NCBI GenBank assembly: GCA_022652735.1
Contig: JALCRP010000007.1
Coordinates: forward strand, 1-64,000
Source of the DNA: Faecalibacterium sp.
Lineage (GTDB): Bacteria; Bacillota; Clostridia; Oscillospirales; Ruminococcaceae
Length of the DNA stretch: 64,000 nt
Direction: 5' to 3'
Made by a program: the position numbers and the translations under genes
Shown here: positions 42,571 to 53,100 of the stretch, one piece after another
How positions within the stretch are numbered: position 1 is the stretch's first letter
How the letters are laid out: each line of letters opens with the position of its first letter
Notes under the pieces: generated by a model
What the model was told of the DNA's origin: nothing
The model's database searches: none
The model's input: only the letters and a program-made list of their open reading frames with translations

Positions 42571-43611
42571 ATGAAAGAAAATCGCAAAACGATTGCCATG
42601 CCGGTGCGTTACCTGATGAACGGTGTGCTGATTCTGGTTTTGTTCGGAATCATCAGCCTGCTCGTTACCGGGGTACTTTCTACTTATCAGAGAAAAATCC
42701 TGCTGTTGGTCGGTATCAATATCATCCTAACCGTTTCGCTGAACGTTGCCTGCGGCTATTTGGGCCAGCTTCCGCTGGGGCATGCGGGCTTTATGGCCGT
42801 GGGCGCCTATACCTGTGCGCTGGTTACAAAATATTCGCCGCTGCCGGCGGGCGCTTCGTTTGTGCTGGGGCTGCTGCTGGGCGCTGTGATGGCGGGACTT
42901 TTCGGTGTGCTGATCGGCATCCCGGCGCTGCGCCTTACGGGTGACTATTTGGCGATTTTGACGCTGGGCTTCGGCGAGATCATCCGCATTACGCTGAACA
43001 ATATCGATACTGTGTTGGGCCGCGATTTGTTCTATGGCGCAAAGGGCCTGAAGAATATCCCGAAATACTCGAACTACATCAATGTTTTCGTGTGTGTAGC
43101 CATCACATGCTTTGCCATTCACGCAATGATGAAATCCCGCCACGGGCGCGCGGTGCTGGCAATCCGCGATAACGAGATCGCAGCGGAATCCTGCGGCATC
43201 CAGACGACCTACTATAAGGTCATGGCGTTTGCCTTTTCCGCTTTCTTCGCCGGGCTGGCCGGCGGCTTGTACGCCTGCTATCTGGGTGTGCTCGATCCTT
43301 CGAGCTTTGGCTTTATGAAGTCGATCGAGATCCTGGTAATGGTAGTTTTGGGCGGCATGGGTTCCATGCTCGGCTCCATTGTATCGGCTACGGTGCTGAC
43401 GGTTCTGCCCGAGGCGCTGCGCGGTTTTGCCAACTACCGCATGGTGATCTATTCGCTGGCGCTGATTATCATGATGATCTTCAAGCCGGGCGGCCTGTTC
43501 GGCTCCTACGATTTCTCGCTGAGCCGCCTTGCCGAAAAGGCCCTGAACGGCGAGCTGTTCCGCAAAAAGAAAGCCGATACGGCAGACGAGGAGGGCAAGA
43601 GCAATGGCTGA
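42571..43611 (+). CDS. livM: Branched-chain amino-acid ABC transporter, permease LivM
   Basis: A 346-residue inner-membrane protein with about ten helices. LNVACGYLGQLPLGHAGFMAVGAYT is the LivM signature, and GRAVLAIRDNEIAAESCGI is the coupling loop. The C-terminal ~30 residues are charged and cytoplasmic. ATG 42571 follows AAGGGAGGTG. The gene overlaps livG by eight bases, so the products are likely made in step. Confidence 0.95.
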   Translation: MKENRKTIAMPVRYLMNGVLILVLFGIISLLVTGVLSTYQRKILLLVGINIILTVSLNVACGYLGQLPLGHAGFMAVGAYTCALVTKYSPLPAGASFVLGLLLGAVMAGLFGVLIGIPALRLTGDYLAILTLGFGEIIRITLNNIDTVLGRDLFYGAKGLKNIPKYSNYINVFVCVAITCFAIHAMMKSRHGRAVLAIRDNEIAAESCGIQTTYYKVMAFAFSAFFAGLAGGLYACYLGVLDPSSFGFMKSIEILVMVVLGGMGSMLGSIVSATVLTVLPEALRGFANYRMVIYSLALIIMMIFKPGGLFGSYDFSLSRLAEKALNGELFRKKKADTADEEGKSNG

Positions 43612-44440
43612 GGAAAAGCTGTACAGTATCCCTTCCGGCGGCTTTTTAACCGAGCGCGACAAAAATAAAAAGCCGATTCTGGATGTCCGCGAACTTGGCA
43701 TCGACTTTGGCGGCCTGACGGCCGTCGACGGCTTTAACCTGATGATCGGCCGCAGCGAGATTACGGGCTTGATCGGCCCGAACGGCGCCGGCAAGACGAC
43801 GGTGTTCAATCTGCTGACAAACGTCTACCAGCCGACGCGCGGCGCCATTTTGCTCGACGGCATCCCGACGGCGGGCAAAAAGACGTATCAGGTGAACCGC
43901 ATGGGCGTGGCCCGTACCTTCCAGAATATCCGTCTGTTCAAGGACATTTCCGTGATCGACAACGTGAAAGTTGGTATGCACGAATCGCTGCACTGCAACC
44001 TTGGTGCTTCCATCCTGCGTTTGCCGAACTACTGGAAAGAGGAAAAGCGTACCACCGAGCGCGCGCTGGAGCTGCTGGATATTTTCAGCATGGCCGATTT
44101 GGCCGACGCTACGGCAGGCAGCCTGCCTTACGGCGCACAGCGCCGGCTGGAGATTGTGCGCGCACTGGCGACAGATCCGAAGCTGCTGCTTCTGGATGAG
44201 CCGGCGGCCGGTATGAACCCCTCGGAGACGGCCGAGCTGATGGAAAACATCTGCAAAATCCGCGATCAGTTTAATATTGCTGTTTTGCTGATCGAGCATG
44301 ATATGAACCTTGTCATGGGCATCTGCGAGGGCATCGCCGTGCTGAACTTTGGCCGTATCATCGCCAAAGGTACGCCGGAAGAAATTCGCAACAACCCGCA
44401 GGTCATTGAAGCCTATCTGGGCAAGAAAAAGGAGGGCTGA
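43604..44440 (+). CDS. livG: Branched-chain amino-acid ABC transporter, ATPase LivG
   Basis: A 278-residue ATPase. Walker A GPNGAGKTT (about 58-66), Q-loop RTFQNIRLF, signature LPYGAQRRLEI and Walker B LLLLDEPAAGMNP identify LivG, including the family-typical GMNP after Walker B. The signature is LPYGAQ rather than LSGGQ, normal for this branch. An N-terminal extension of about 25 residues precedes the core. It works as a heterodimer with LivF, whose gene begins four bases after this stop. Confidence 0.95.
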   Translation: MAEEKLYSIPSGGFLTERDKNKKPILDVRELGIDFGGLTAVDGFNLMIGRSEITGLIGPNGAGKTTVFNLLTNVYQPTRGAILLDGIPTAGKKTYQVNRMGVARTFQNIRLFKDISVIDNVKVGMHESLHCNLGASILRLPNYWKEEKRTTERALELLDIFSMADLADATAGSLPYGAQRRLEIVRALATDPKLLLLDEPAAGMNPSETAELMENICKIRDQFNIAVLLIEHDMNLVMGICEGIAVLNFGRIIAKGTPEEIRNNPQVIEAYLGKKKEG

Positions 44441-44443
44441 CAC

Positions 44444-45157
44444 ATGGCACAAACGGTTCTGAATGTCGACAACATCAATGTGTATTACGGCAACATCCAT
44501 GCGATCCGTGACATCTCGTTTCATGTGGATGAGGGCGAGATCGTGACGCTGATCGGCGCGAACGGCGCCGGCAAATCGACCAACCTGAAAACCATTTCCG
44601 GCCTGCTGCACTCTAAAACAGGGGACATTACCTTCCGCGATAAGAGTATCAAGGGCATGAAGGCCCATAAAATCGTGCAGGCCGGTTTGGCACAGGTGCC
44701 GGAAGGCCGCCATGTGTTTTTGCACATGTCCGTGGAAGAAAACCTGGAGATGGGCGGCTATACGCAGCCCGCATCCACGATCGGGCCGAACATGGAAAAG
44801 GCATTTTCGCTTTTCCCGCGCCTGAAGGAGCGCCGCCGCCAGATGGCGGGCACCCTTTCCGGCGGCGAGCAGCAGATGCTGGCGATGGGCCGCGCTTTGA
44901 TGAGCGGCGCTTCTATGCTGATGCTGGATGAGCCTTCGATGGGCCTTTCCCCGCTGCTTGTGCAGGAGATTTTTGACATTATCAAAAGCGTGAACAAGCA
45001 GGGCATGACGATCCTGCTTGTGGAACAGAACGCGCAGATGGCGCTTTCTATCGCAGACCGGGCCTACGTGCTGGAAACAGGCAAGATCGTGATGGAAGGT
45101 ACCGGCGCCGAGCTGCTGACCAACGAAAAAGTACGCAGCGCCTACCTCGGCGGCTAA
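44444..45157 (+). CDS. livF: Branched-chain amino-acid ABC transporter, ATPase LivF
   Basis: A 237-residue ATPase. Walker A GANGAGKST (about 38-46), QVPEGRHVF Q-loop region, LSGGEQQML signature and Walker B LMLDEPSMGLSP are complete and typical of LivF. ATG 44444 is preceded by GGAGGGCTGAC in the end of livG. It is the last gene of the liv operon, with a terminator about 110 bases on. Confidence 0.95.
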   Translation: MAQTVLNVDNINVYYGNIHAIRDISFHVDEGEIVTLIGANGAGKSTNLKTISGLLHSKTGDITFRDKSIKGMKAHKIVQAGLAQVPEGRHVFLHMSVEENLEMGGYTQPASTIGPNMEKAFSLFPRLKERRRQMAGTLSGGEQQMLAMGRALMSGASMLMLDEPSMGLSPLLVQEIFDIIKSVNKQGMTILLVEQNAQMALSIADRAYVLETGKIVMEGTGAELLTNEKVRSAYLGG

Positions 45158-45264
45158 ACTGCCTTTTGCCTTGCGTACCAAAAGGCCCGCAGGTAAGCCG
45201 CGCTGCTGCGGTATAAAAGTGCCGCGGTAAGCAAGGGCTTTTCCACCGGAAACCGTAAGCAAAC

Positions 45265-45317
45265 AAAACACCGCCCCGCATGGACTTGAAAAAGCCGATG
45301 CGGGGCGGTGTTTTTTC
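45265..45317 (+). terminator. Terminator of the liv operon
   Basis: A perfect 17-bp stem AAAACACCGCCCCGCAT / ATGCGGGGCGGTGTTTT with T run. It could also act on the convergent feo transcript. Confidence 0.92.
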
Positions 45318-45329
45318 TGTTTTATGCTT

Positions 45330-45488
45330 TTAGTGAGGGGCTTTTTGGCTTTGCCCACAGGCGGCGCCGCAGTGGGCGCAATCGCCCGAGCAGCCGCCGC
45401 AGTGTGCCTTGCTGCGGCGCACGGCGCGCAGCGCATACAGCGCCCAAAAAGCAATGGGCAGCAAAATCACGAAATCGAGCAGCTTCAT
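45330..45488 (-). CDS. FeoB-associated Cys-rich membrane protein
   Basis: A 52-residue protein with one helix (about 5-22) and a Cys-rich tail HCGGCSGDCAHCGAAC. This matches the small proteins encoded after feoB in many Firmicutes, thought to help Fe(II) uptake, possibly by metal binding at the membrane. ATG 45488 follows AAAGGAGC. It lies 14 bases after the feoB stop, as the last gene of feoA-feoB. Confidence 0.87.
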   Translation of the reverse strand: MKLLDFVILLPIAFWALYALRAVRRSKAHCGGCSGDCAHCGAACGQSQKAPH

Positions 45489-45502
45489 AAAAAGCTCCTT
45501 TC

Positions 45503-47488
45503 TTAAAGCAACAGCCCGGCCAGCTGGTAAACGAGAAACGCCGCCAGCCAAGCGAAGGCACATTGGTATATGACAACGGCGGCTGCTTTCCAACCGCTGG
45601 CAAGCTCGCGCTTAAACGCCGAGATCGCCGCAACACACGGCGCATACAGCAGCGTGAAAACCAAAAAGCTGATGGCCGAGCGCGCCGTCAGCAGCGAAGA
45701 AAGCGCACCGTTTGTAAGCATTTCCAGCGTACTGATCACGGATTCCTTGGCGATAAAGCCGGAAACCAGCGCCGTAACCACACGCCAATCGCCAAAGCCG
45801 AGTGGTGCAAACACAATCGCGATGCTGCGGCCTGCGGCGGCGAGCAGGCTGAGCGATGAATCCGTCACGACATTCAGGCGCGTGTCAAACGTTTGCAAAA
45901 ACCAGACGGCGAGCGTGGCGACAAAGATGATGGTAAAGGCGCGCTCGAGGAAATCCTTTGCTTTTTCCCACATCAGCAGTAGGACAGAGCGCGGAGAGGG
46001 CAAGCGGTAGTTGGGCAACTCCATCACAAAAGGAACAGGCTTGCCGCGCAGCACTGTCTGGCCCATCAGCTTAGCGGAAAGGATGCCGGCGAGGATGCCG
46101 CCGGCATATAGGCATACCATGCACAGCGCGCCGCGCCCCGGGAAAAATGCCGCCGCAATAATTGCGTAGATTGGGATTTTGGCCGAGCAACTCATAAACG
46201 GGGTCAGCAGGATCGTCATTTTGCGGTCACGCTCAGAGGAAAGGGTGCGCGCCGACATCACGGCGGGCACTGTGCACCCAAAGCCGATCAGCATCGGGAC
46301 AATGCTGCGCCCGGAAAGGCCGATCTTGCGCAGCAGGCTGTCCATCACAAAGGCTACACGCGCCATATAGCCGGTGTCCTCGAGGATTGAGAGGAAAAAG
46401 AACAGCACTACGATGATGGGCAGAAAGGAAAGTACACTGCCGACGCCCTGAAAAATGCCGTCGATGATAAGGCTATGTACCACAGGGCTGATGCCGTAGG
46501 CCGTCAGCCCGGCATCCGCGATGGCCGACAGCGCGTCGATCCCCATCGCCAGCCAATCGCTGAAAAGTGCGCCGAGCACATCGAACGTCAGCCAAAAAAT
46601 CAGCAGCATTACGCCGAGAAAAATTGGCACGGCCGCATAGCGGTTTGTCAGGATGGCATCCAGCTTTTCGCTGCGCGTGCGGTCGCGGTTTTCCTGCGGG
46701 CGGTGGACAGAGGCGGCCACGGCGGCCTCGATAAAGCTGTAACGCATATCCGCCAACGCGGCGTTACGGTCAAGCCCGCGTTCTTCTTCCATCTGGCATA
46801 CACAATGCTCGATGGATTCCAGCTCGTTCGGTTCGAGCAGAAGCTGCTTTTGGATGTCCTTGTCGCCTTCGATCAGCTTGGTGGCGGCAAAACGGCGTGG
46901 AATGCCGGCGTTTGTGGCATGGTCCTCGATTTGATGCATGATGGAATGGATGCAGCGGTGCACCGGGCCTGGCGAGCACAAATCGCGTACGGTAGGCAGC
47001 GTTTTTTCCTGTACCGTGCGTTCCAGCACATCCACCAGCTCGCTGACGCCCTCGTTTTTCGCGGCGCTGATCGGCACAACGGGCATGCCGAGCGCTTCGC
47101 TTAGCTTTTTGACGTCAATCGACCAGCCGTTGGCGCGTACTTCGTCCATCATATTTAGCGCGACGACCATCGGAATGCGCAGATCCATCATTTGCAGCGT
47201 TAAGTAAAGGTTGCGCTCGATGTTGGTGGCGTCGACGATATTGATGATGCCATCGGGCTTATTCTGCAAGAGAAAATCGCGCGTGACGATCTCCTCGCTG
47301 GAATAGGGGCGGATGGAATAGATACCGGGCAGATCGACGATCGACATCTGCTTGTGGCCGCGGATCTCGCCGCTTTTCTGCTCGACCGTGACGCCGGGAA
47401 AGTTTCCGACATGCTGGTTCGAGCCTGTCAGCTGGTTAAACAGCGTTGTTTTGCCGCAGTTCTGATTGCCTGCCAATGCAAGAATCAT
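45503..47488 (-). CDS. feoB: Ferrous iron transport protein B
   Basis: A 661-residue inner-membrane Fe2+ importer. The N-terminal G domain carries G1 GNQNCGKTT (7-15), G3 DLPG (52-55), G4 NMMD (111-114) and G5-type ISAAKNEG, followed by the GDI helical domain. The membrane half has about eight helices with the two gate motifs GFGCTVPAVMSART and GFIAKESVIS. The start is ATG 47488, overlapping the feoA stop by four bases. It works with FeoA and the small Cys-rich protein and is probably controlled by the palindrome at 47741-47782. Confidence 0.97.
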   Translation of the reverse strand: MILALAGNQNCGKTTLFNQLTGSNQHVGNFPGVTVEQKSGEIRGHKQMSIVDLPGIYSIRPYSSEEIVTRDFLLQNKPDGIINIVDATNIERNLYLTLQMMDLRIPMVVALNMMDEVRANGWSIDVKKLSEALGMPVVPISAAKNEGVSELVDVLERTVQEKTLPTVRDLCSPGPVHRCIHSIMHQIEDHATNAGIPRRFAATKLIEGDKDIQKQLLLEPNELESIEHCVCQMEEERGLDRNAALADMRYSFIEAAVAASVHRPQENRDRTRSEKLDAILTNRYAAVPIFLGVMLLIFWLTFDVLGALFSDWLAMGIDALSAIADAGLTAYGISPVVHSLIIDGIFQGVGSVLSFLPIIVVLFFFLSILEDTGYMARVAFVMDSLLRKIGLSGRSIVPMLIGFGCTVPAVMSARTLSSERDRKMTILLTPFMSCSAKIPIYAIIAAAFFPGRGALCMVCLYAGGILAGILSAKLMGQTVLRGKPVPFVMELPNYRLPSPRSVLLLMWEKAKDFLERAFTIIFVATLAVWFLQTFDTRLNVVTDSSLSLLAAAGRSIAIVFAPLGFGDWRVVTALVSGFIAKESVISTLEMLTNGALSSLLTARSAISFLVFTLLYAPCVAAISAFKRELASGWKAAAVVIYQCAFAWLAAFLVYQLAGLLL

Positions 47489-47706
47489 ACCGAAGCCTCC
47501 TTTGCGGCGGGCGTAACGGTGATGCGCGCGGCATCATCCTTGCGCAGGGTTAGGCGATAGCCGCGTACCAGCAATTCGATCGGGTCGCCCATCGGGGCCA
47601 CTTTTTGTACGCTGACGGCCGTGCCGGGAATTAGGCCCATATCCAAAAGACGGCAGCGCAGCGCGTCCTCGCCGCTGACCTGCCGGATCACGGCGGGCTG
47701 CTTCAA
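47485..47706 (-). CDS. feoA: FeoA-like protein, start codon apparently damaged
   Basis: A 73-residue SH3-like protein that supports FeoB. RCRLLDMGLIPGTAV and GDPIELLVRGYRLTLRKDDA are the FeoA core. The frame stays open upstream, reading ACT TTA GCA CAA ATT CCT before TTG 47706, which fits the usual FeoA beginning (Thr-Leu-x-Gln-Ile). An excellent AGGAGG at 47734-47739 is placed for a start near 47725, but the bases there read GATACT rather than ATGACT, as if one G were missing. The TTG at 47706 is 27 bases from that site. Translation may be reduced, use a non-standard start, or the base may be a sequencing error. Confidence 0.85.
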   Translation of the reverse strand: MKQPAVIRQVSGEDALRCRLLDMGLIPGTAVSVQKVAPMGDPIELLVRGYRLTLRKDDAARITVTPAAKEASV

Positions 47707-47740
47707 AGGAATTTGTGCTAAAGTATCGTCGTACCTCCTG

Positions 47741-47782
47741 TAAGTTATCTATAACTAACATAAGTTAGTCTAGTATAACTTA
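47741..47782 (-). promoter_or_regulatory. Large palindromic operator and promoter of feo
   Basis: A 42-bp imperfect palindrome: outer TAAGTTAT / ATAACTTA arms, inner ACTAAC-ATAA-GTTAGT core. It contains the -10 TATACT of the minus strand (47772-47777). Repeated AGTTA/TAACT half-sites suggest dimers of an iron repressor of DtxR or Fur type binding in tandem. Confidence 0.7.
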
Positions 47783-47876
47783 CGCAAAAAAGCAAGCTGT
47801 GCAAAAATGAAAGTTTGCGTTTGCAGGCTTTGAAAAATTGGGCAAGCTGCACAAAAAACCAAAAAATGAGCACAAA

Positions 47877-47912
47877 AAATCCCCCTGCGGAAAAGATTCC
47901 GCAAGGGGGAAA
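47877..47912 (-). terminator. Terminator of the J-TPR/Hsp70 operon
   Basis: CCCCCTTGCGGAA / TTCCGCAGGGGG on the minus strand with a TCTT loop, then ATTTTTT. Confidence 0.85.
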
Positions 47913-47924
47913 GCAAGGATACAA

Positions 47925-48476
47925 TTATAAAAAGAGGAAAAGAAAATTTTCTATGCAGGCGGCGGCGCCAAACACAACGGCAGCCTGTGCACAGCGGCGA
48001 CAGGAGGGATTCCACACCTTTTTGCCGTTTATGGTTTCCCGGCAGGACACCAGCGAAATCGCAATCGCCAGCACACCGGGCAAAAAAGCGAAGATGCCGT
48101 AAAGCAGCCCTAATACGCCGAACAGCAGGGCAAAAAAGGCGAGAATTGGCTTTTTGCGGGAGATTACGGGCGCTTGGCGCGGCGGCTCGGTGTAGCCTTT
48201 TGGCTCGGGATAAAAGGTGGCGGCCGTATCGGCATAGGTTTCGGTGTTTGCATACGCGGGCAGCGCATCCGGCGCAGCTGCGGCCGGCAGTTTTTGCCGC
48301 TGCGTCCATACGGCAGCGGTGATACAGGCTGCAAGCATCAGGACAATCAAAACCAGCACCGCCGGCACAAAAAATCTTACGCAGGAAAAGGAAAGCACCA
48401 ACACACCGGGGCAGCACACGGCCAGCACAACCAGCACCGGCAGCCACAAAAACGTTTTGCGCAAATCTGCATTCAT
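47925..48476 (-). CDS. Uncharacterised membrane protein of the Hsp70 operon
   Basis: A 183-residue protein. Two N-terminal helices (about 10-30 and 33-55), a Pro/Tyr/Ala-rich linker (about 62-105, with repeated [15 protein letters not shown] text), then two C-terminal helices (about 110-140 and 165-182) with Cys residues between them. The family was not recognised. Its ATG overlaps the stop of the Hsp70 gene (ATGA) behind GGGAGGG, so it is made together with the chaperone. It could anchor the chaperone pair at the membrane; that is inference from gene order. Confidence 0.7.
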   Translation of the reverse strand: MNADLRKTFLWLPVLVVLAVCCPGVLVLSFSCVRFFVPAVLVLIVLMLAACITAAVWTQRQKLPAAAAPDALPAYANTETYADTAATFYPEPKGYTEPPRQAPVISRKKPILAFFALLFGVLGLLYGIFAFLPGVLAIAISLVSCRETINGKKVWNPSCRRCAQAAVVFGAAACIENFLFLFL

Positions 48477-50179
48477 GTGGGGAACCCTCCCGCTTGGGCG
48501 CCGCCTAAACGATCCAGCGCCTGCTGCAGCGCGCGGCGCGCCTTTTCGATTTCAAGATGATCCTTCCGGGCCAAAACACGGTCAAACTCCGTCAACAGGC
48601 GGTCAATCTCCTGCCGCACAGGGCCGTGCGCCTCTTCGTACATGCGCTCGCCGCGGAAGAGAAGCAGCTTGTTCTCCTCCTGATCGCGCGGGTTGATTTT
48701 GAGATATTGCAGCTGCTGAAAGCGCTTCTCGATTTCCGCGTCTGTCAAATCGGTTTTGCCGTTGCGGATCACAAGCCGCCGCTTTTCGCCGGTGGAGTTT
48801 ACAAGCACTTCTACTTCCAAAATAGAGTTGACGTCGTAGGTATAGGTAATATCCACGGATTCTTCGCCGGCCGCCTTTGGCGGCACAGGCACATCCAGCT
48901 CGCCAAGCAAAAGATTCTCTTTTGCCATGCGGCTTTCGCCCTGCAAGATGGAAATATGCACTTCCGCCTGCTGATCGTGCACAGTATAAAACCGCTCGGT
49001 GCGGCTGACAGGAATCACGGTGTTGCGCTCGATGATGGGCGCGTAATGGCCGGATTCCCGGAAAAGGCCGTTGAACGAGGCCGTTTCGGTGCCAAGCGTA
49101 AAGGGGCATACATCCGTGAGGATGACCTCTTTTACGGCGGCGTCCCGCTCTTTCATCGCAGCTTCCAGCGCGGCGCCGATGGCGATGGCCTCGTCCGGGT
49201 CAACGCCGGTACAGGGGGCGCGGCCGAACAGCTTTTGGCAAAACGCGCGCACAAGCGGGCTTTTTGAGGCGCCGCCGACCATTACGATCTCGCTGATGTC
49301 CGCCGGCGAGAGGCCGGCATCCTTAAGGCTGCGCGCAATCGGCTTCTCGATCCGCTGCAAAAGCGGGCGGCAGGCGGCTTCGTATTCGGTACGCGCGATG
49401 GCCGCAGAATACTCTTGCCCGCCGATGGTGCAGCGCATCACAGCCATCAGCCCTTCCGAGAGCGCAAGCTTGCACAGCTCGGCCTGCCGGTGCAGTGCAA
49501 AGCTGTCGGGCAAAGAAAGGGAAGCATCGACAAGGCCACTTTTCTGCAAAAACAGGCTGGATACGACGGCGGTAAAATCTTCGCCGCCTAAAAAGTTATC
49601 GCCTGCGATGGCGTGTACTTCCATAATATTTTGGTACAGCTCGAGAATCGAGACATCGAGGGTGCCGCCGCCGAGATCAAACACAAGGTAGCAGCCGTTT
49701 TTGCCGCTTTCGCAAAGGCCGTAGGCGATGGCGGCGGCCGTCGGCTCGTTGATGATGCGCTCAACCTGAAAGCCTGACATCTCGCCCGCACGGCGGGTGG
49801 CTTTGCGCTGCAAATCGTTAAAATAGGCCGGCACACTGATGACGGCCTCCTCTATGGGCTGGCCCAGGTAAGCCTCGGCATCCTCTTTCAGGCTGCGCAG
49901 CACAAGGCTCGAAAGCTCCTCGGCGCGGAAAGTGCGGCTGCCCAGTTGATACGTGCGGTTTGTGCCCATGCTGCGCTTGAATACGCTTGCGGTATCAAAG
50001 GGGTGGGCGCCGCCGCGCTCTTCGGCGGTGCGACCGACATAAACCGTGCCGTCTTCGTCGACGCTGACGACGGAAGGCGTCAGCGCCTCGCCAAGGCGGT
50101 TGGGAATCATGTGGGGCTTGCCGCCCTCAAAACAGGCGACCAAACTGTTCGTGGTGCCTAAATCAATGCCAACGATCAT
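48473..50179 (-). CDS. HscC-like Hsp70 chaperone
   Basis: A 568-residue Hsp70, shorter than DnaK (about 610-640) and near HscC (about 556). [14 protein letters not shown] (2-15), [44 protein letters not shown] and [12 protein letters not shown] are the complete ATPase signatures. The substrate domain follows and the C-terminal lid is short with a helical end. ATG 50179 overlaps the stop of the J-like gene (ATGA). It sits with a J-domain/TPR protein and a membrane protein rather than grpE/dnaJ, so it is a specialised chaperone. Clients unknown. Confidence 0.87.
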   Translation of the reverse strand: MIVGIDLGTTNSLVACFEGGKPHMIPNRLGEALTPSVVSVDEDGTVYVGRTAEERGGAHPFDTASVFKRSMGTNRTYQLGSRTFRAEELSSLVLRSLKEDAEAYLGQPIEEAVISVPAYFNDLQRKATRRAGEMSGFQVERIINEPTAAAIAYGLCESGKNGCYLVFDLGGGTLDVSILELYQNIMEVHAIAGDNFLGGEDFTAVVSSLFLQKSGLVDASLSLPDSFALHRQAELCKLALSEGLMAVMRCTIGGQEYSAAIARTEYEAACRPLLQRIEKPIARSLKDAGLSPADISEIVMVGGASKSPLVRAFCQKLFGRAPCTGVDPDEAIAIGAALEAAMKERDAAVKEVILTDVCPFTLGTETASFNGLFRESGHYAPIIERNTVIPVSRTERFYTVHDQQAEVHISILQGESRMAKENLLLGELDVPVPPKAAGEESVDITYTYDVNSILEVEVLVNSTGEKRRLVIRNGKTDLTDAEIEKRFQQLQYLKINPRDQEENKLLLFRGERMYEEAHGPVRQEIDRLLTEFDRVLARKDHLEIEKARRALQQALDRLGGAQAGGFPT

Positions 50180-53100
50180 GCTTGCTTCATCCTTTTTGTC
50201 AGCCGCATCCAATAGGCGGTAAAATCAAATTCGTCGGGATAGCGCTGCCGGCCCTGCGCATAAAGCGCGCGGGCAACTTCCAAATTGCCCATACGCTCCT
50301 GCAAAAGCCCTTCGATGCCAAGTGCATCCTTGCAGCCGCCGTAATAGCACTGCACACACATGGGGCACTGCTGCGCCTGCCGCAAAGCGGCCGAAGCGCG
50401 GGGAATATCCTTGAGCGCAATCAAAAAAGCGGCTTCCTGCGTATGATACAGCGCCGGGTTATAATTGCTGCGCTGGCGGGCTAAAAGCTCCAGCCCCTGC
50501 CGTGCAAAACGCGCGGCGCCGACATCATCGCCGGCCCACCATAGGCACTCGGCAAAGTTGCGCAGGGTATTGACATCGCCCGCGGCGCCGGCAGCTATCA
50601 GCTTTTGGTACAGCGCGATTGCTTTACCAAAACGCCCCTGCGCGGCATACAAAAACGCCAGCCTGCGGCAGCAGGCGCGATCCCGCTGGGCGCCGAAGCG
50701 CAGCACAGCCTCGGCCATGCGGTAATGGCCCTGTAGCGCAAGCAGATTGCTTCGGCTGTTGCAATAGGCGCCCTCGGCAGGGTGTGCAAGGGCCTTCCAA
50801 CGCTCCAGCGTCTGCGCGGCGCGCACGAAATCGCCCATTCTGGCCCAGCCGTCCGAGATTGCCAAAAGATCGGAATACAAAAACTCTTTTGTGACGTTCT
50901 CTTCCAGCACAGCCGCGGCCTCGGCGCCGCGCCCGGTGCGCCAATACAGGCGCGCCAGCTGGCGGCGCAGGCGTGCACGGTTGGCCCAGCGCAGCACAGG
51001 CAGCGCAAGCGCATCCCGATAAACGCGCTCGGCACGGGCATATTGCTTTGTCAGCAGATAGTGCTCGGCGAGGTTCGCCCGGAAAGAAAACTCCTTCGGC
51101 TCGCGCTTCACGGCCAGCAGAAAGTTCTGCTCGGCCTCCGCATAACGCCCACACTCCTGGCAGCACAGCCCCAGCAGATTACGCACCACGGCGGTATCTT
51201 CATTTTTTAGCTGCTGCCGATACAATTCGGACGCTTTGGCATAATCGTAAATACAAAACTGATACAGCCGCCCGAGCGATTCAAAAGCAGAGGTACTGTT
51301 TGGTGCGCGGCGGCAAATTTCCTCGTAGGCCGCAACGGCCTCGGGGATGCGGCCAACTTCCCGCAGCAGATCGCCCCGTAAATCCAGCAGGCTCAAGCTG
51401 CCTTTATCGTGGGCAAGGCCCTCGTCGACAAGGCCGAGCAGCTCTTTCTTATCCCGCTTTTTATATTGCAGGCAGACAAGGCGATAGAACACTTCGCCGG
51501 CAAAATCGGGCACATTTTCTTTTTCGCGGCAGGCGGGCAGGGCGCTGAGATAGTGCTCCACGGCCTTGGCGATGTCGCCGTCATGGGAGGCCATACGGGC
51601 AAGGCAATAGCTTAAGGTCGGGTTTTCGACCTTGGCGAAAACCAGATCATCCAGCAGCTTGCGCGCATCGTCCCACTGGCCCGCGCCGATCAGGATGCGC
51701 GCCTGATACAGCATACACTCGGCATCCCGGCCGGAGCGCTGCATCGCCGCGGAAAAGCAACGAAAAGATTCCTGCATGCGGCCCATACGGAACAAAATCA
51801 CGCCCGAAATGTAATGGCTGTAGGGGTCTCCGGGCGAAGCATCGCACAAATGCGTCGCATTTTCCAGCGCATCCTCCAAGCGGTTGGCTTCCAGCGCATA
51901 TTGGGTGCGCATCTGCCACGCGGCGGCATCTTTGGGCCACTGCGCGGTGACAGTTTCCAGCAGCGCATCCGCCTCCGGCTGGCGCTGTAAGCTGGCAAGC
52001 GCCGCGGCTTGCAGGCGCAGGCTTTCAGGCAGGCGAGATTTGGCCTGTTCGTCGGTTTGATCCGCCGCGCGGATGGCCTTTTCCCATGCCTGCAAATGGC
52101 TGAGCGCCTGCTCCATCTGGCCACTGCCGAGATAAACCTTGGAGGCCAGATTTTCATAATCAAACGTACCTTGCTGCTCGGCAGGCAGCAGGGCAAGTGT
52201 GCGCAGCGCGTCGTCCTCCTGCAGCTCCTGATGGTAACACCAAGCCAGCTCGGAAAGATTATCAAAATCTTCTGGCGCGGCCTTGGCCTGCGCTTCGCGC
52301 TGCGGCAAAATGGATTTGTTGCACTGATGCACCTGCTCAAGGATCAGCGAATTATATGGGATAAGGCGATAAAGCTTGAGATAAATCTCTTTCGCCTCGT
52401 TGTAACGCTCCTGCCCGCAAAGGCTGGCGGCAAGGTCAAACTTTGCCTGCGCAAGCGTCGGCTCTTTTTCGGTAACGAGAAGCAGCTCCCGCTCGGCGCG
52501 GGCAAAATCTTTGGTGTGCAAAGCCAGCTGGCCGCTTATCAGCAAAGCCTGTGGGTCATCGGGCAGCTGCGCAAGCAGCGCGTTTGCGCTGCCCTCGGCC
52601 GCGGCAAAATCCTGCTGCAGCAAAGCGAGGCGCGCCTCGCAAAGCAGGGTGTACGGGTGCTGCGCACCGGAATTGCGCATCTCGGTAAGGCACTGCTCCG
52701 CCACATCCGCCGCAGAGGCGGTAAGCGCACTGCGGCAGCGGGAATAGGCCTTTAGATAGGCGTCACACTGCGCGGCGGTTTCGCCCTGCAGCAACGAATA
52801 CGGCAAAAGCGCATCGTTTTCGATGCCGGCCAGCACGGCATGTTCTATGTAATCGCGCGGGAAAGCCTGATACAGCTCCTCGACGTTTTCCCGCAAAGAA
52901 AAGAAATCGTCCAGCATGCGCCAAATTTCCTGCGGCAGGAAAAAGTGCTCCATTAAATAGCGCAGCAGCACATCCCGTGCTTGGCTGCGCGTAATCAGCG
53001 CAAGGCTGAAATCTTCTTCCAGCAGGGCCTGCCACGCGGCAGGGGTGCGCCGGGCAGCGATCTCCTGATAAAGGCTGTCGAGATGATCGGCCCAGCGCTC

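Noticed and set aside
43646..45454. 602-residue minus-strand frame
   Set aside because: Antisense shadow of livG and livF; the composition is His/Gln/Arg-rich, typical of shadows here.
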